Positions 44,001 through 53,366 of a stretch of DNA of 64,000 nt are shown here, piece by piece. Position 1 is the first letter of the stretch, and every line of letters starts with the position of its first letter. The notes under the pieces were generated by a model, which was given only the letters and a program-made list of their open reading frames with translations, had not been told where the DNA came from and did no database searches. The position numbers were made by a program, and so were the translations under genes. Origin of the DNA: Clostridiaceae bacterium (GTDB lineage Bacteria; Bacillota; Clostridia; Lachnospirales; Lachnospiraceae); the NCBI GenBank assembly GCA_902363735.1, contig CABJBA010000006.1, positions 124,001-188,000 of the forward strand, written 5' to 3'.

Positions 44001-44840
44001 ATGGAAGAATACGACTTAAAAGAAGTGCATCAGGCAAATCTGACCATTTTAAAGGAAATAGACCGGATCTGCCGGAAATATAAGATCAAATATCTTCTGG
44101 ATGCGGGGACCCTTTTAGGTGCCGTAAGGCACAAGGGATTTATTCCCTGGGATGACGATGCGGATTTGGCATTTACCCGTGCCAATTATGACGCTTTTTT
44201 AAAGGTAGTACGTCGGGAACTGCCTCCTGAGATGGAACTGTTGGAGCCTGGAGATTTCAGGGGCGGAAAAGCCTTTTATGACTTTACTGCCAGAGTCCTT
44301 TATAAAAAAAGCCGGACTCATGAAGATTCTCCGGAAATGGATTTTTATGAAGGGAAGTTAAACCATCTGTGGGTGGATTTATTTACGATTGATGAGCTTC
44401 CGGAAAAAAAAGGGGCATCTACCATTACCTTGCTGCTTCATACCGTAATCTATGGATTATCCATGGGACATCGCTATAAGCTGGACTTTAAAAAGTACAG
44501 CCTGGCCAATAAAATTATTGTGGGAATACTGGCTCTTGCAGGTAAGTTGTTTCCTATGAAGATGCTGAGAACATTACAGCATATGGTAGCTGTAAAGGAC
44601 CGCAGGGGGAAAAGCGGTCTTCGGTACTACAGCAATTACCAGCCCGATTATCTCTATGTAACATTAAAAAAAGAATGGTGCGAGGAGACAGTGGATCTGG
44701 AATTTGAAGATACCAGGCTGATGGCTCCTAAAGGCTGGCATGAGGTTCTTACCTGGATTTATGGGGATTATAAGGAACTTCCACCTGAAGAAATGCGGGT
44801 TCCCACCCATTCCAGTACCAAAATTAAGATTTATCCTTAA
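44001..44840 (+). CDS. LicD-family phosphotransferase
   Basis: I begin at ATG 44001 behind AAGAGG; an upstream TTG frame has no support. The 279-aa protein has the LicD signature: LLDAGTLLGAVRHKGF then IPWDDDADLAF (Asp51-53, 55), the nucleotidyltransferase-fold metal site. LicD proteins transfer phosphocholine or related phospho-groups from CDP-linked donors to surface glycans. Its place after the CDP-sugar genes suggests it decorates the same glycan. No choline-uptake or licC gene is seen, so the transferred group is unclear. The BCCT transporter next door on the other strand could import choline or betaine. Confidence 0.88.
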   Translation: MEEYDLKEVHQANLTILKEIDRICRKYKIKYLLDAGTLLGAVRHKGFIPWDDDADLAFTRANYDAFLKVVRRELPPEMELLEPGDFRGGKAFYDFTARVLYKKSRTHEDSPEMDFYEGKLNHLWVDLFTIDELPEKKGASTITLLLHTVIYGLSMGHRYKLDFKKYSLANKIIVGILALAGKLFPMKMLRTLQHMVAVKDRRGKSGLRYYSNYQPDYLYVTLKKEWCEETVDLEFEDTRLMAPKGWHEVLTWIYGDYKELPPEEMRVPTHSSTKIKIYP

Positions 44841-44851
44841 ATACCTATGAG

Positions 44852-44902
44852 AAAGCCTGGCAGCAAGGTTTTGGTTGACCTTACTTCCAGGCTTTTTTCT
44901 AT
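44852..44902. terminator. terminator between licD and the BCCT gene
   Basis: AAAGCCTGG at 44852-44860 pairs with CCAGGCTTT near 44887-44895, with an inner AAGGT/ACCTT pair and a T6 run. It can serve licD and probably the converging BCCT gene. Confidence 0.75.
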
Positions 44903-46422
44903 TTTTTATCTAAATACTCCTTTGCGTCTTTAAAGAAACTGAAGACGATTAGTAGAATGATGAATCCTATGGGAAAAGCGGCAATAATGGATACAGTCTG
45001 CAGGTTGGCCATGGAATTCTTGGAAAAAATCAGTGCGATGGGGAAAAGCATCAGCAGCAGCGACCAGAACAGCTTTACATGCTTGTGAGGCTCTTCATCT
45101 TCCTTGAGTTCCTTATAGGAATAGGCTGAGGCTACCAGTGCCAGCGCATCAAAGGTGGTGGCGTAAAAGGTGATCATGGTAACAGCCAGAAGGATCAGTC
45201 CCAGCTTTGCAAAAGGCAGGGTATAGAATATTTCTATAATTGTCTGATAAAGATCTCCCGTGGCCTGATAAATTCCCATTACATCCAGCAGCCCTTTTGT
45301 CTGCAGGGCAAGGCTGTAATTTCCCAAAATGATAAAGGAAGTAAAGGTGCCGGAAAGTCCGAAGATATATCCGCCCAGTATGGTCTGCTTTACAGTACGG
45401 CCCTTACTGATGGAACCGATGAAAAACGGGGTTGCCACACACCATACCATCCAGTATGCCCAGTAAAAGATGGTCCAGTTCTGGGGAAAAGAGGAGGTTC
45501 GCAGAGCATCGGTCCAGGTGGACAGACCGATGAAGTTCTGAACTACATTTCCAACGGCTGTGATTCCCGTTTCAATGGTATATCTGGCCTGACCTCCGCC
45601 GATCAGCACATAAAGAAGAAGGCCGAAAAATAAGTAGGTGCAGGAGGCAGCCAGTTTGGCAATACCCTTCATACCGAAATAAACCGTTACCGTATAAATA
45701 ATGCAGATTATGACCAGGATAGCAATCGTTAAAAGCCTGGATTCCGGCAGTCCTGTGGCCCTGCTGATGGCCAGGGAAAGAAGGGGAGTTGCCAGAGAAA
45801 AAGTAGTGGCTGTTCCAGCAAGCAGAGCAAATACTGCAATGACGTCAATCAGTTTTCCTGCCGGTCCATCCACATGTTTTCCTAAAAGAGAACGGCAGGC
45901 TTCTGAATATTTCTGCTTATTCCGTTTTCTAACATGCAGCATAAAGCCGAATGGAACGGACAGGACTAAATAAAAACTCCACGGAATAGGTCCCCAGTGA
46001 AACAGAGGGTAGGTAGAAGCCCAATTCTGGATACTTCCCATTTCTGCTATATGAGGTTCTCCTGCATAGAGAAGCCATTCGCAAAGAGAATAAAACAGAA
46101 TATCGGCAGCCAGTCCAGCCGTAAACATCATAACTCCCCACTTAAAATGGGAATATTCAGGCTTTTCTATATTGCCCAGCTTAATAGAGCCATACCGGGA
46201 AAATGCCATGTAAAGCGTACAGAAAAAAGTGAAAAGTCCTATAAGCAGGAAATAGCTTCCCAATTCATCTCCTATAAAAGATCGGATCGCTGTCAGTGCA
46301 TTGGCAGATTGGGTGGGCATTATAAGAAAAATAAAGCATAAAAGGACAATTATGATAAAGGGAAGCTGTGTTGTTGTCCAGTCCAGTCTTTTTAGTAAAG
46401 GCTCTTTTTTATTAGGGTCCAT
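44899..46422 (-). CDS. BCCT-family betaine/carnitine/choline transporter
   Basis: The 507-aa protein has twelve membrane helices and the BCCT tryptophan-rich signature YWAYWMVWCVATPFFIG followed by SISKGRTVK. Also typical are HWGPIPWSFYLVLSVPFGF and ATTFDALALVAS. These carriers import quaternary ammonium compounds (glycine betaine, choline, carnitine), often for osmoprotection or as a substrate. The substrate cannot be assigned. Glycine-betaine-type carriers often have long charged termini; this one has short ones. A good promoter lies 57 bases upstream on the minus strand. Confidence 0.93.
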   Translation of the reverse strand: MDPNKKEPLLKRLDWTTTQLPFIIIVLLCFIFLIMPTQSANALTAIRSFIGDELGSYFLLIGLFTFFCTLYMAFSRYGSIKLGNIEKPEYSHFKWGVMMFTAGLAADILFYSLCEWLLYAGEPHIAEMGSIQNWASTYPLFHWGPIPWSFYLVLSVPFGFMLHVRKRNKQKYSEACRSLLGKHVDGPAGKLIDVIAVFALLAGTATTFSLATPLLSLAISRATGLPESRLLTIAILVIICIIYTVTVYFGMKGIAKLAASCTYLFFGLLLYVLIGGGQARYTIETGITAVGNVVQNFIGLSTWTDALRTSSFPQNWTIFYWAYWMVWCVATPFFIGSISKGRTVKQTILGGYIFGLSGTFTSFIILGNYSLALQTKGLLDVMGIYQATGDLYQTIIEIFYTLPFAKLGLILLAVTMITFYATTFDALALVASAYSYKELKEDEEPHKHVKLFWSLLLMLFPIALIFSKNSMANLQTVSIIAAFPIGFIILLIVFSFFKDAKEYLDKK

Positions 46423-46478
46423 TGAAATCTCTCCTCCTGATGATGTTCAAAAAAGTTTTTATAATTACGATATTGAAC

Positions 46479-46507
46479 ATAATATCATGGATATATAAAA
46501 ATTGCAA
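46479..46507 (-). promoter_or_regulatory. promoter of the BCCT gene
   Basis: On the minus strand TTGCAA (46507-46502), a 17-base spacer and TATTAT (46484-46479) precede the ATG at 46422. Confidence 0.6.
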
Positions 46508-46646
46508 GAATAAAATGGAAAAACTATAAATGGTAAAAGAAATCTTGACTTATTTGTGAAGATTTTATGACTTTTTACGGAAACTACTACAAAAAAAGCT
46601 TCACATCCTATATAATGTGGATGTTCAATAATGAGGAGGAATTATA

Positions 46647-47255
46647 ATGAGAAATAAGATATTGATAATATGTGCAATATCAGCATTCATGCTGAGCGGC
46701 TGTACCAAGAGTAACATCCTTGCTTCCGGAGGTCCGGCAGAGCCGGTTTTTGAAACCCAGCAGGGAATTGTTCTGGACTGGCCTCAGATTGGAAGTGATC
46801 TGGATGAAGAATTTTTAAATAATGAAGAATATCCCATGACATTGGCAGAAGGCAGCATCAATTACAGTGTTGATCAGAAAGAGAAGATCGTTGAATTAAA
46901 TCTGGTGGTAAAGAGCGGAACCAATCCAGAAGAAGCAGTGAGATTTGCAGATGCTGTAGTTCGGTATTTAAATGATGAGGCAGCCACTCAGGATTTTTCT
47001 TTTGAACGGTCAAGTGATACTTCTTACGGCGGATTTTTCAAAGAATACGACCTGCATCTGATTGTTATGCCGGAGTATACTATGGAAAATAAGCAGTATT
47101 GGCTGGTGGATATGGACATCCCCAAAGGATCCGATGAAAAGATCGTTCCAAATGAAGGGGCAGTGCTTACAGAGCCTGAGTCAGAGGGATCCCAGGACGA
47201 GTCTGATGAGGAAGATGAGACGGAAGAATCAGAATCGACAGAAGCAGCAAAGTAA
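46647..47255 (+). CDS. lipoprotein of unknown function
   Basis: The 202-aa protein begins with a lipoprotein signal (FMLSGC; lipidated Cys19). The folded part (about 45-165) contains ELNLVVKSGTNPEEAVRFAD and YDLHLIVMPEY. The C-terminus is a low-complexity acidic tail of about 30 residues rich in Glu, Asp and Ser. I do not recognise a family. GAGGAGG stands before the ATG, and a TATAAT (46611-46616) lies 30 bases upstream. It is monocistronic, ending in a perfect terminator shared with the converging gene. Confidence 0.7.
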   Translation: MRNKILIICAISAFMLSGCTKSNILASGGPAEPVFETQQGIVLDWPQIGSDLDEEFLNNEEYPMTLAEGSINYSVDQKEKIVELNLVVKSGTNPEEAVRFADAVVRYLNDEAATQDFSFERSSDTSYGGFFKEYDLHLIVMPEYTMENKQYWLVDMDIPKGSDEKIVPNEGAVLTEPESEGSQDESDEEDETEESESTEAAK

Positions 47256-47264
47256 AATGATCAG

Positions 47265-47327
47265 AAAAAAGAAACATGTTTGGGAAAGCTGGCAAAGAGC
47301 CCTTTTTCCCAAACATGTTTCTTTTTT
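47265..47327. terminator. bidirectional terminator, perfect 23-bp inverted repeat
   Basis: Arms 47265-47287 and 47305-47327 are perfect reverse complements with a 17-base loop. The A6 and T6 ends make it work on both strands. It overlaps the stop codon of the minus-strand gene. Confidence 0.92.
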
Positions 47328-48309
47328 AATCAGTGTTGACTGCAAGACCGCTGTGATAGGAATAATTTCCAAGTTCTTTTAAAAGCTTGTTGTGATCTAA
47401 ATTCTTTAAGGGAACCGTCCCGGCCAGTTCTTCATTTAAAAGAAAGAAGGCATCGTTGCACTTTGCCATGGAGAGATAAAATAGTTCTGGGAAGGAGGCT
47501 TTGGAAGCAAGGCGCCTGTTCCAGGGATTACACCAGACTTCATGGTTTAGGTTCATTGTAGTAACCGGATCGGGAGGAATGTCTGTGACCAGCTTTCGGG
47601 AAGCAATAGTATTTTTGAAAAACAATGATTCTACAAATTCAATGCTGTTTTTCTTACGGCTGGAAGGATCGGCCAGTGTCCGGCATCCTAAGCGCATAGC
47701 AAAAATGGAACGGGATACCATTTTGGAAGTCACGCTGAAGTTGTTTTTATAGTTTTGGGGATAATAGGTTTCATTGATGCATGCGGACAAAAATTTGGAA
47801 ATAAACTGCATTTCCTGCCCGTTCAGGCAGATGGTAGCGGCCTGATTAAACTGAGAGGGCTTTTTCTTTTTGTATTTCATCAGAAGAAGCGCATCAATGT
47901 CATTTTCCAAAGTAGCGTGAAGGCCGTGGTGATAATTGCTGGAATTTTTCACATCATACTCGATTCTTCCATATACGTAGGGATGGCAAATGGAATCTCC
48001 GATGTAGTGGCAGAAATATCCGCTCAAATAAGAAATTGCCTGCTCTCTCTGCTGTCTGGATTCGATTTGGGACAAGCGGTTTAAGCAGGAAAGGAAAAAG
48101 TCATTGACATGATTTTCATGCATGTAGGAGCCCACATTCCGGTAATCCCTATGGCGGAGAATGGGAATATTATAGAAAAACATATCCGGCCCCTGAAGGC
48201 CAAGCTGATAAAGCCAGCGGTATTTGGCAATAATGCGCTTCAAAGGATTATTGGGCATATCGTTAAAAACTCGGACACCTAATAAGTAATGGGTGGTAAA
48301 ACCGGGCAT
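47326..48309 (-). CDS. zinc-dependent phospholipase C family protein
   Basis: I choose ATG 48309, just behind GAGGTGAG; a GTG three codons earlier is possible. The 327-aa protein has the alpha-helical zinc-dependent phospholipase C-type fold seen in cytosolic clostridial homologues: GFTTHYLLGVRVF, LQGPDMFFYN, SYMHENHVNDFF, YLSGYFCHYIGDSICHPYVY and HHGLHATLENDID carry the His/Asp metal ligands. There is no signal peptide, unlike secreted alpha-toxins, so it is likely intracellular and not a toxin. The substrate is unknown. Confidence 0.82.
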   Translation of the reverse strand: MPGFTTHYLLGVRVFNDMPNNPLKRIIAKYRWLYQLGLQGPDMFFYNIPILRHRDYRNVGSYMHENHVNDFFLSCLNRLSQIESRQQREQAISYLSGYFCHYIGDSICHPYVYGRIEYDVKNSSNYHHGLHATLENDIDALLLMKYKKKKPSQFNQAATICLNGQEMQFISKFLSACINETYYPQNYKNNFSVTSKMVSRSIFAMRLGCRTLADPSSRKKNSIEFVESLFFKNTIASRKLVTDIPPDPVTTMNLNHEVWCNPWNRRLASKASFPELFYLSMAKCNDAFFLLNEELAGTVPLKNLDHNKLLKELGNYSYHSGLAVNTD

Positions 48310-48490
48310 ATTGCTCACCTCACATTTTTTAAATATAATACAGATAATTATATTATGAAAATAAAAAGTAACTTCTCATAATTAACATTATAACATAGGA
48401 TAAATTATTTTGTATAAAAATCATTGGAAATTTTCATACTATCTGGCCTGGGTGAATAAGTGTTAAGGAAAGCGGTAAGGAGCGGATATT

Positions 48491-49840
48491 ATGATACATC
48501 GTATCCATGAACTGGTATGGGGACCCTGGCTTTTGGTTTTGTTTCTGGGAATGGGAATCATTTACACCGTGAAATCGGGATTTTTTCAGATCAGAGGGCT
48601 GTCCTGCTGGTGGAAGGAAACTATCGGAAGCATAAAAGAGGAAGATGACGGAAAAAGCGGGGAAGTGACCCGGTTTCAGACGGCCTGCACGGCCCTGGCC
48701 GCCACCATTGGAACGGGCAATATCGTGGGAGTTGCCACAGCCTTGACAGCAGGCGGACCAGGAGCTATATTTTGGATGTGGGTATCTGCCGTTATCGGAA
48801 TGATGACAGGCTATGCGGAAACCATGCTGGGAATCCGCTACCGTTATAAGGACAGAAACGGAGCATGGATCTGTGGACCCATGGTATATCTGGAGAGAGG
48901 GATGAAACTGCCTGTCCTGGGAATGATATACAGCTTTCTCTGTATCATGGTTTCTCTTGGAATGGGAAGTATGGTTCAGTCCAACTCCATTGCCGAAACA
49001 TTAGAATATGCCTTTGACGTGAATCCTGTTTCCGTAGGAATTTTGCTGACAGGAGTAGTATTTTTGGTTGTGCTGGGAGGAATTGGAAGGATTGCTTTTG
49101 TTTCCGAACGGCTGATTCCGGTGTCAGCAGGACTTTATATGATATTTTCCATGGTCGTAATTATGTCCTGTTGGGATATGATACCCCATATTTTTAAATG
49201 TATTTTTGAAGATGCCTTCCGTCCCATGTCCTTTTTTTCCGGAGCAGCAGGATACGGAGTCAGTAAAAGTATGCAGTACGGTATATCCAGAGGGGTGTTT
49301 TCCAATGAGGCAGGTCTTGGAAGCCTGGCGGTCCTCCATGGTGCAGCAGAAGATACTACTCCGGAGCAGCAGGGAATGTGGGCCATGTTTGAAATATTTT
49401 TTGATACGATTTTAATCTGCACTATGACAGCGTTTGTGATTCTTTGCATGACTGACGGCAATCCGGCTGCCTCGGGCTACGACGGAGCCGCCCTCACTGC
49501 CTACTCCTTTTCCAAAAGACTGGGAGGACTTGGACAATATGTGGTTTCAGGCGCCATGCTGGTCTTTGCTTTTGCCACCATCATAGCCTGGTATTATCTG
49601 GGACGCCAGGCAGCCGTGTATCTGGCAGAAAGCCTGAAGAAAAGGCACATTCTGTATTTTCTCCAGAGGATATTAAGGGGAAAGATATATACTCTTTTGT
49701 ACTTAGGAGCCGTATTTGCAGGGTGCATTGCAAAGTTGGAAACTGTGTGGGAGTTTTCTGATATATGGAACGGGCTGATGGCACTTCCCAATTTACTGGC
49801 TTTGGTGGTTTTAATGAAAGAAGTTACATATCCAAAGTAG
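48491..49840 (+). CDS. alanine/glycine:cation symporter (AGCS)
   Basis: The 449-aa membrane protein has about eleven helices and the family signature AATIGTGNIVGVATALTAGG followed by PGAIFWMWV. Also typical are the N-terminal PWLLVLFLGMGIIYTVKSG, the FSNEAGLGS motif and AFATIIAWYYLGRQA. It takes up alanine or glycine with sodium. AAGGAG lies upstream. The gene stands alone; I see no T-box or glycine riboswitch in the 170 bases before it. Confidence 0.93.
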   Translation: MIHRIHELVWGPWLLVLFLGMGIIYTVKSGFFQIRGLSCWWKETIGSIKEEDDGKSGEVTRFQTACTALAATIGTGNIVGVATALTAGGPGAIFWMWVSAVIGMMTGYAETMLGIRYRYKDRNGAWICGPMVYLERGMKLPVLGMIYSFLCIMVSLGMGSMVQSNSIAETLEYAFDVNPVSVGILLTGVVFLVVLGGIGRIAFVSERLIPVSAGLYMIFSMVVIMSCWDMIPHIFKCIFEDAFRPMSFFSGAAGYGVSKSMQYGISRGVFSNEAGLGSLAVLHGAAEDTTPEQQGMWAMFEIFFDTILICTMTAFVILCMTDGNPAASGYDGAALTAYSFSKRLGGLGQYVVSGAMLVFAFATIIAWYYLGRQAAVYLAESLKKRHILYFLQRILRGKIYTLLYLGAVFAGCIAKLETVWEFSDIWNGLMALPNLLALVVLMKEVTYPK

Positions 49841-50108
49841 GCCATATTCTTTCAAACAAGCTCTTCTTTCCTCTAAAAAAGCCTGTTTTTATAGAAATTA
49901 GTAAAAAATTTTCTAAGGCTCATAAAGATAGATAATGTGATATATGAGTTAGTATCTGATGCGAATAGAAAATATGTGATAAAATCCAAGGTGTTTGCCT
50001 TAGACGTAAATTGATTTGACTGTCAAGCTTTAAAGGTGCCGCAGTGCGTAAGTTTCGCAAAGATGGATACAATAATTACAAACTTTAAATCAGAAAGAAG
50101 GTGATCCT

Positions 50109-52169
50109 ATGTCTGTTTCACATAAAGCTTCCAATCAATTGATCAATGAAATGTCCCCATATCTTCTCCAACATGCCTACAACCCCGTTTCCTGGTACCC
50201 ATGGGGAAAGAAGGCTTTTGAAAAGGCAAAAGCAGAAGATAAACTGGTCTTTCTCTCCATCGGGTATTCCACCTGTCACTGGTGTCATGTCATGGCTCAT
50301 GAGTCATTTGAGAATGAAGATGTAGCAGAAGTTTTGAACCGGGATTTCGTTGCTGTAAAAGTGGACCGGGAGGAGAGACCGGATATTGATTCTGTATACA
50401 TGTCAGTGTGTCAGGCTTTAACCGGCTCTGGCGGCTGGCCTCTTACCATCATTATGACGCCGGAGCAAAAGCCTTTTTATGCTGCAACTTATCTGCCTAA
50501 ATCTTCCAGGTGGGGATCTGCAGGGCTGATGGATATTTTAGATTCAATTCAAAGGATGTGGAAAAATGATAGAACTAGGGTTTTGGAAGCAGGAGAAGAA
50601 ATAACAGGTTTATTAAATAAGGAAAACCATTTCCAGCCGGAAACCGATGAAGCTCCTTCCAGAGAGTTATTACAAACCGCCTCAAATACCCTTTTAAGGT
50701 CTTTTGATAAGCATTGGGGAGGTTTTCATAGAGCACCTAAGTTTCCCATGGCCCACAACCTGATTTTCCTTTTCAGGCATTATCTGCTGGAGGGAGATGG
50801 CACCTCTCTTTTTATGGCGGAAAAAACTTTGAAGCAAATGTACCAGGGAGGAATATACGATCACATCGGAGGGGGATTTTCCCGCTATTCCACAGATGAA
50901 AGGTGGCTGGTTCCCCATTTTGAAAAGATGCTGTATGATAATGCCCTTTTACTCTATGCTTATACGGAAGGATTCCAGATCACAGGAAACCGCTTTTACG
51001 CCATGGTTTCAAAAGGTATTTTGGATTATGTCCTTTCCGTTCTTACTGATGAGAACGGTGGCTTTTATTGCGGACAGGATGCGGACAGCGAAGGCGTGGA
51101 AGGAAAGTTTTATGTTTTTGAAAAAAAAGAAATCACTGATATTCTGGGAGAAGAGCAGGGAGAGATTTTGTGCAAGTGGTTCAGCATAACGGAAACGGGC
51201 AACTTTGAAGGAAAGAACATTCCGAACCTGATTAATAATGAAGAGTTTGAAACAGAAAATCAGGAAATAAAAACATTGTGCCAAAAGCTTTACCAATATC
51301 GCTTAAAAAGGACTGTCCTCCATACTGACGATAAAATACTGACTTCCTGGAACGGCCTTATGATTGGTGGATTAGCAAAAGCGTATAAGGTTATTGGTGA
51401 CAGCCGGTATTTAGAAGCTGCCCAAAAAGCCGGAGCCTTCATAGAAAACAAATTGAAAACTGTGGACAACAGACTGTTTATCCGGTACCGTGAAGGAGAA
51501 GTAGCTCATGACGGACAGCTTGATGATTACGCATTTTATGCTTTTGGCCTTTTAGAACTGTACGAAGCATCCCTTTCCGTCACATATTTAAAACAGGCAG
51601 CAGATATTTGCCAAAAAATGGTGGACTTATTTTTTGATGAATCCCAGGGCGGTTTTTTTATGTATGCTCATGACAGGGACAGGCTCATCACCCGTCCCAT
51701 GGAGTTTTACGACGGTGCTATGCCATCGGGAAATTCTGCAGCAGCCTATGTAATAAGCAGACTTTATCACCTGACAGGGGAAGTGAGATGGCAGGAGATT
51801 TTGGAAAAGCAAATATCCCTCATGGCCGGATATGTTGTCCAAAGTCCTGCAAATCACTGCTTTTCCCTTATGGCCTTTCAGACTCTGCTTTATCCTTCCG
51901 TTGAAATTGTAGCGGTTTCAGCCGGGGAGCCGGGGAGTGAGGAAGTAAAAGAACTCCAAAAAGAAACCACGGGAAATATAAGTCTTTTATGGAAAACAGC
52001 GGGAAATCAAAAAGAGCTTTCAGAGACAGCACCCTTTACAGCGGATTATCCGATCCCGGATTCCAAAACGAAGTATTATGTCTGCAGTGGAGGAGCCTGT
52101 CTTCAGCCGGTGGATAACTTAGAGGAAGTAAGGCATTTAATAAAAACACTGCCTTCTGAACAATTCTGA
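50109..52169 (+). CDS. thioredoxin-domain protein, YyaL / DUF255 family
   Basis: The 686-aa protein has an N-terminal thioredoxin-like domain with the CxxC site [15 protein letters not shown] (around residue 55), then a long alpha/alpha-barrel region related to glycoside hydrolase folds, with [29 protein letters not shown] and [12 protein letters not shown]. It is the bacterial homologue of the human SPATA20 protein; no firm function is established. No signal peptide is present. The ribosome binding site is AGAAGGTG. The 268 bases upstream show no clear promoter to me. A terminator follows. Confidence 0.92.
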   Translation: MSVSHKASNQLINEMSPYLLQHAYNPVSWYPWGKKAFEKAKAEDKLVFLSIGYSTCHWCHVMAHESFENEDVAEVLNRDFVAVKVDREERPDIDSVYMSVCQALTGSGGWPLTIIMTPEQKPFYAATYLPKSSRWGSAGLMDILDSIQRMWKNDRTRVLEAGEEITGLLNKENHFQPETDEAPSRELLQTASNTLLRSFDKHWGGFHRAPKFPMAHNLIFLFRHYLLEGDGTSLFMAEKTLKQMYQGGIYDHIGGGFSRYSTDERWLVPHFEKMLYDNALLLYAYTEGFQITGNRFYAMVSKGILDYVLSVLTDENGGFYCGQDADSEGVEGKFYVFEKKEITDILGEEQGEILCKWFSITETGNFEGKNIPNLINNEEFETENQEIKTLCQKLYQYRLKRTVLHTDDKILTSWNGLMIGGLAKAYKVIGDSRYLEAAQKAGAFIENKLKTVDNRLFIRYREGEVAHDGQLDDYAFYAFGLLELYEASLSVTYLKQAADICQKMVDLFFDESQGGFFMYAHDRDRLITRPMEFYDGAMPSGNSAAAYVISRLYHLTGEVRWQEILEKQISLMAGYVVQSPANHCFSLMAFQTLLYPSVEIVAVSAGEPGSEEVKELQKETTGNISLLWKTAGNQKELSETAPFTADYPIPDSKTKYYVCSGGACLQPVDNLEEVRHLIKTLPSEQF

Positions 52170-52189
52170 TTTAGGTTTTGCGGGAAACA

Positions 52190-52222
52190 AAAAGGTGCAG
52201 CCAGTTCAAGGCTCCACCTTTT
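52190..52222. terminator. bidirectional terminator after the YyaL gene
   Basis: AAAAGGTG-C-AGCC pairs with GGCT-C-CACCTTTT around a seven-base loop. It also lies just beyond the stop of the converging minus-strand gene. Confidence 0.8.
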
Positions 52223-52243
52223 ATATATCTGGGTTTATTCCAA

Positions 52244-53017
52244 TCAGGCTTTTGCTGATTGTGTTTTCTTGTATTTATCATACTCCTGCTCCGTCATTAC
52301 CTTGTTATCACAAGTGTCAATTGCAGGATATTTTTGTAAAAGCAACTCCACAAGGGCATTTGCAGCGTCCGGAGAAATTTCTGCAAAAGCTTCGGCACCA
52401 TTTTTTGAAAGTAATTTCAGGGTTAAATAATGTAACGGCTTGCGTTGCTGCTGGCTGCCGACATAAATAACAGTGTCAACTAAGCAAGTACTTACAAGAT
52501 CTTTACAACGTATTACGGTCAGGTTTATATCGGCCAGATAAATAAAATCTCTCGTTAAAATTCCGTCTTTTCCGCCTGACATGGCTTTGTTTGCGCTGTC
52601 AAGTAATTTCAGGATATAACTGTCGGAGGCCATCGCCTGCCGTTCAAATTCCTGAATCTCCGATTCGCTGAGCAAACTGTTTTTGGCACTTGTCTGCAGC
52701 CAATTCTCAGCACCTTTTTTACCTCTCATAAATGTTATTCCTAAAGTCAGTGCAGAGATAATGGCCAGTACGGCGAAAAAAATACAAATCACCATTCCGA
52801 CATCGGCCATATCAGTTTCACCGCTTAGTTTATATGTATTCATTGCGTTAACTGACCATACAAGACCGGCAATGCTTCCTGCAAACACGATTCCAAAGAA
52901 AATGTAAACCCCGATACCAACCTTTTTTGTGGTTTTGACAATAGCTTCAAATACAGAGCGATTAGGATAATTCTTTTCAATGTAAGCTTCATTCATATTC
53001 TGTAAATATTGACTCAT
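52244..53017 (-). CDS. two-TM protein of unknown function
   Basis: I choose ATG 53017; the ATG at 53032 has its only ribosome binding site (AAGGATGG) running into it, which suits the later one. The 257-aa protein has two membrane helices (about 33-55 and 74-97) and a C-terminal cytoplasmic domain of about 150 residues (EIQEFERQAMASDSYILKLL, GILTRDFIYLADINLTVIRC). The domain resembles PH-like or YcxB-type membrane-linked domains in its beta-rich pattern, which is a guess. I do not recognise a family. The promoter region on the minus strand has a palindrome between -35 and -10. Confidence 0.62.
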   Translation of the reverse strand: MSQYLQNMNEAYIEKNYPNRSVFEAIVKTTKKVGIGVYIFFGIVFAGSIAGLVWSVNAMNTYKLSGETDMADVGMVICIFFAVLAIISALTLGITFMRGKKGAENWLQTSAKNSLLSESEIQEFERQAMASDSYILKLLDSANKAMSGGKDGILTRDFIYLADINLTVIRCKDLVSTCLVDTVIYVGSQQQRKPLHYLTLKLLSKNGAEAFAEISPDAANALVELLLQKYPAIDTCDNKVMTEQEYDKYKKTQSAKA

Positions 53018-53366
53018 TGTTTCAAACACCATCCTTTTTGTTTTTTTATTACAGTAAACATTATGATATCCTTCTCACACTTCCTTTTTTCTGAATTTTG
53101 TATAAAATTAAGTTGTGGAGAAACATTTCTTTCATAATGTATCCATATTATACCGACAATTGCACATTGTCAATGTTATCATCCATTTTATGGAAATTTC
53201 AAGTGAGGCCGCGAGTACTGAAATTTTGCCATAATTTAAAAAAACAATGCTGTTAATCATCATTCTATTTTTACAGACTGTAAAGCTACTGCCTTTATTT
53301 TATCATATAAATAATCTGTCCTCTATATAAATAAATAAGCATTGATAGAAATGGGAGGTAGATTTT
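53018..53366. other. 349-base AT-rich divergent intergenic region
   Basis: No gene is seen. It holds a minus-strand promoter (TTGACA at 53173-53168, TATAAT at 53152-53147, spacing 15) for the two-TM gene. The perfect palindrome GACAAT-TGCAC-ATTGTC (53155-53171) lies inside that promoter. The plus-strand promoter of the hydrolase gene is not obvious; an AT-rich stretch near 53300-53340 is the likely place. Confidence 0.6.
53155..53171. promoter_or_regulatory. candidate operator palindrome in a divergent promoter
   Basis: GACAAT and ATTGTC form perfect 6-base arms around TGCAC. It sits between the minus-strand -35 and -10 elements, a classic position for a repressor site. Confidence 0.5.

Noticed and set aside
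47326..48309. Secreted alpha-toxin-like phospholipase C
   Set aside because: No signal peptide is present and the family has many cytosolic, non-toxin members in Clostridia.
49841..50108. Riboswitch or small gene between the AGCS and YyaL genes
   Set aside because: No conserved structure, terminator-antiterminator pair or coding frame with a ribosome binding site could be seen.
52195..52470. Plus-strand frame after the YyaL gene
   Set aside because: Antisense shadow of the two-TM protein gene, beginning in the terminator.
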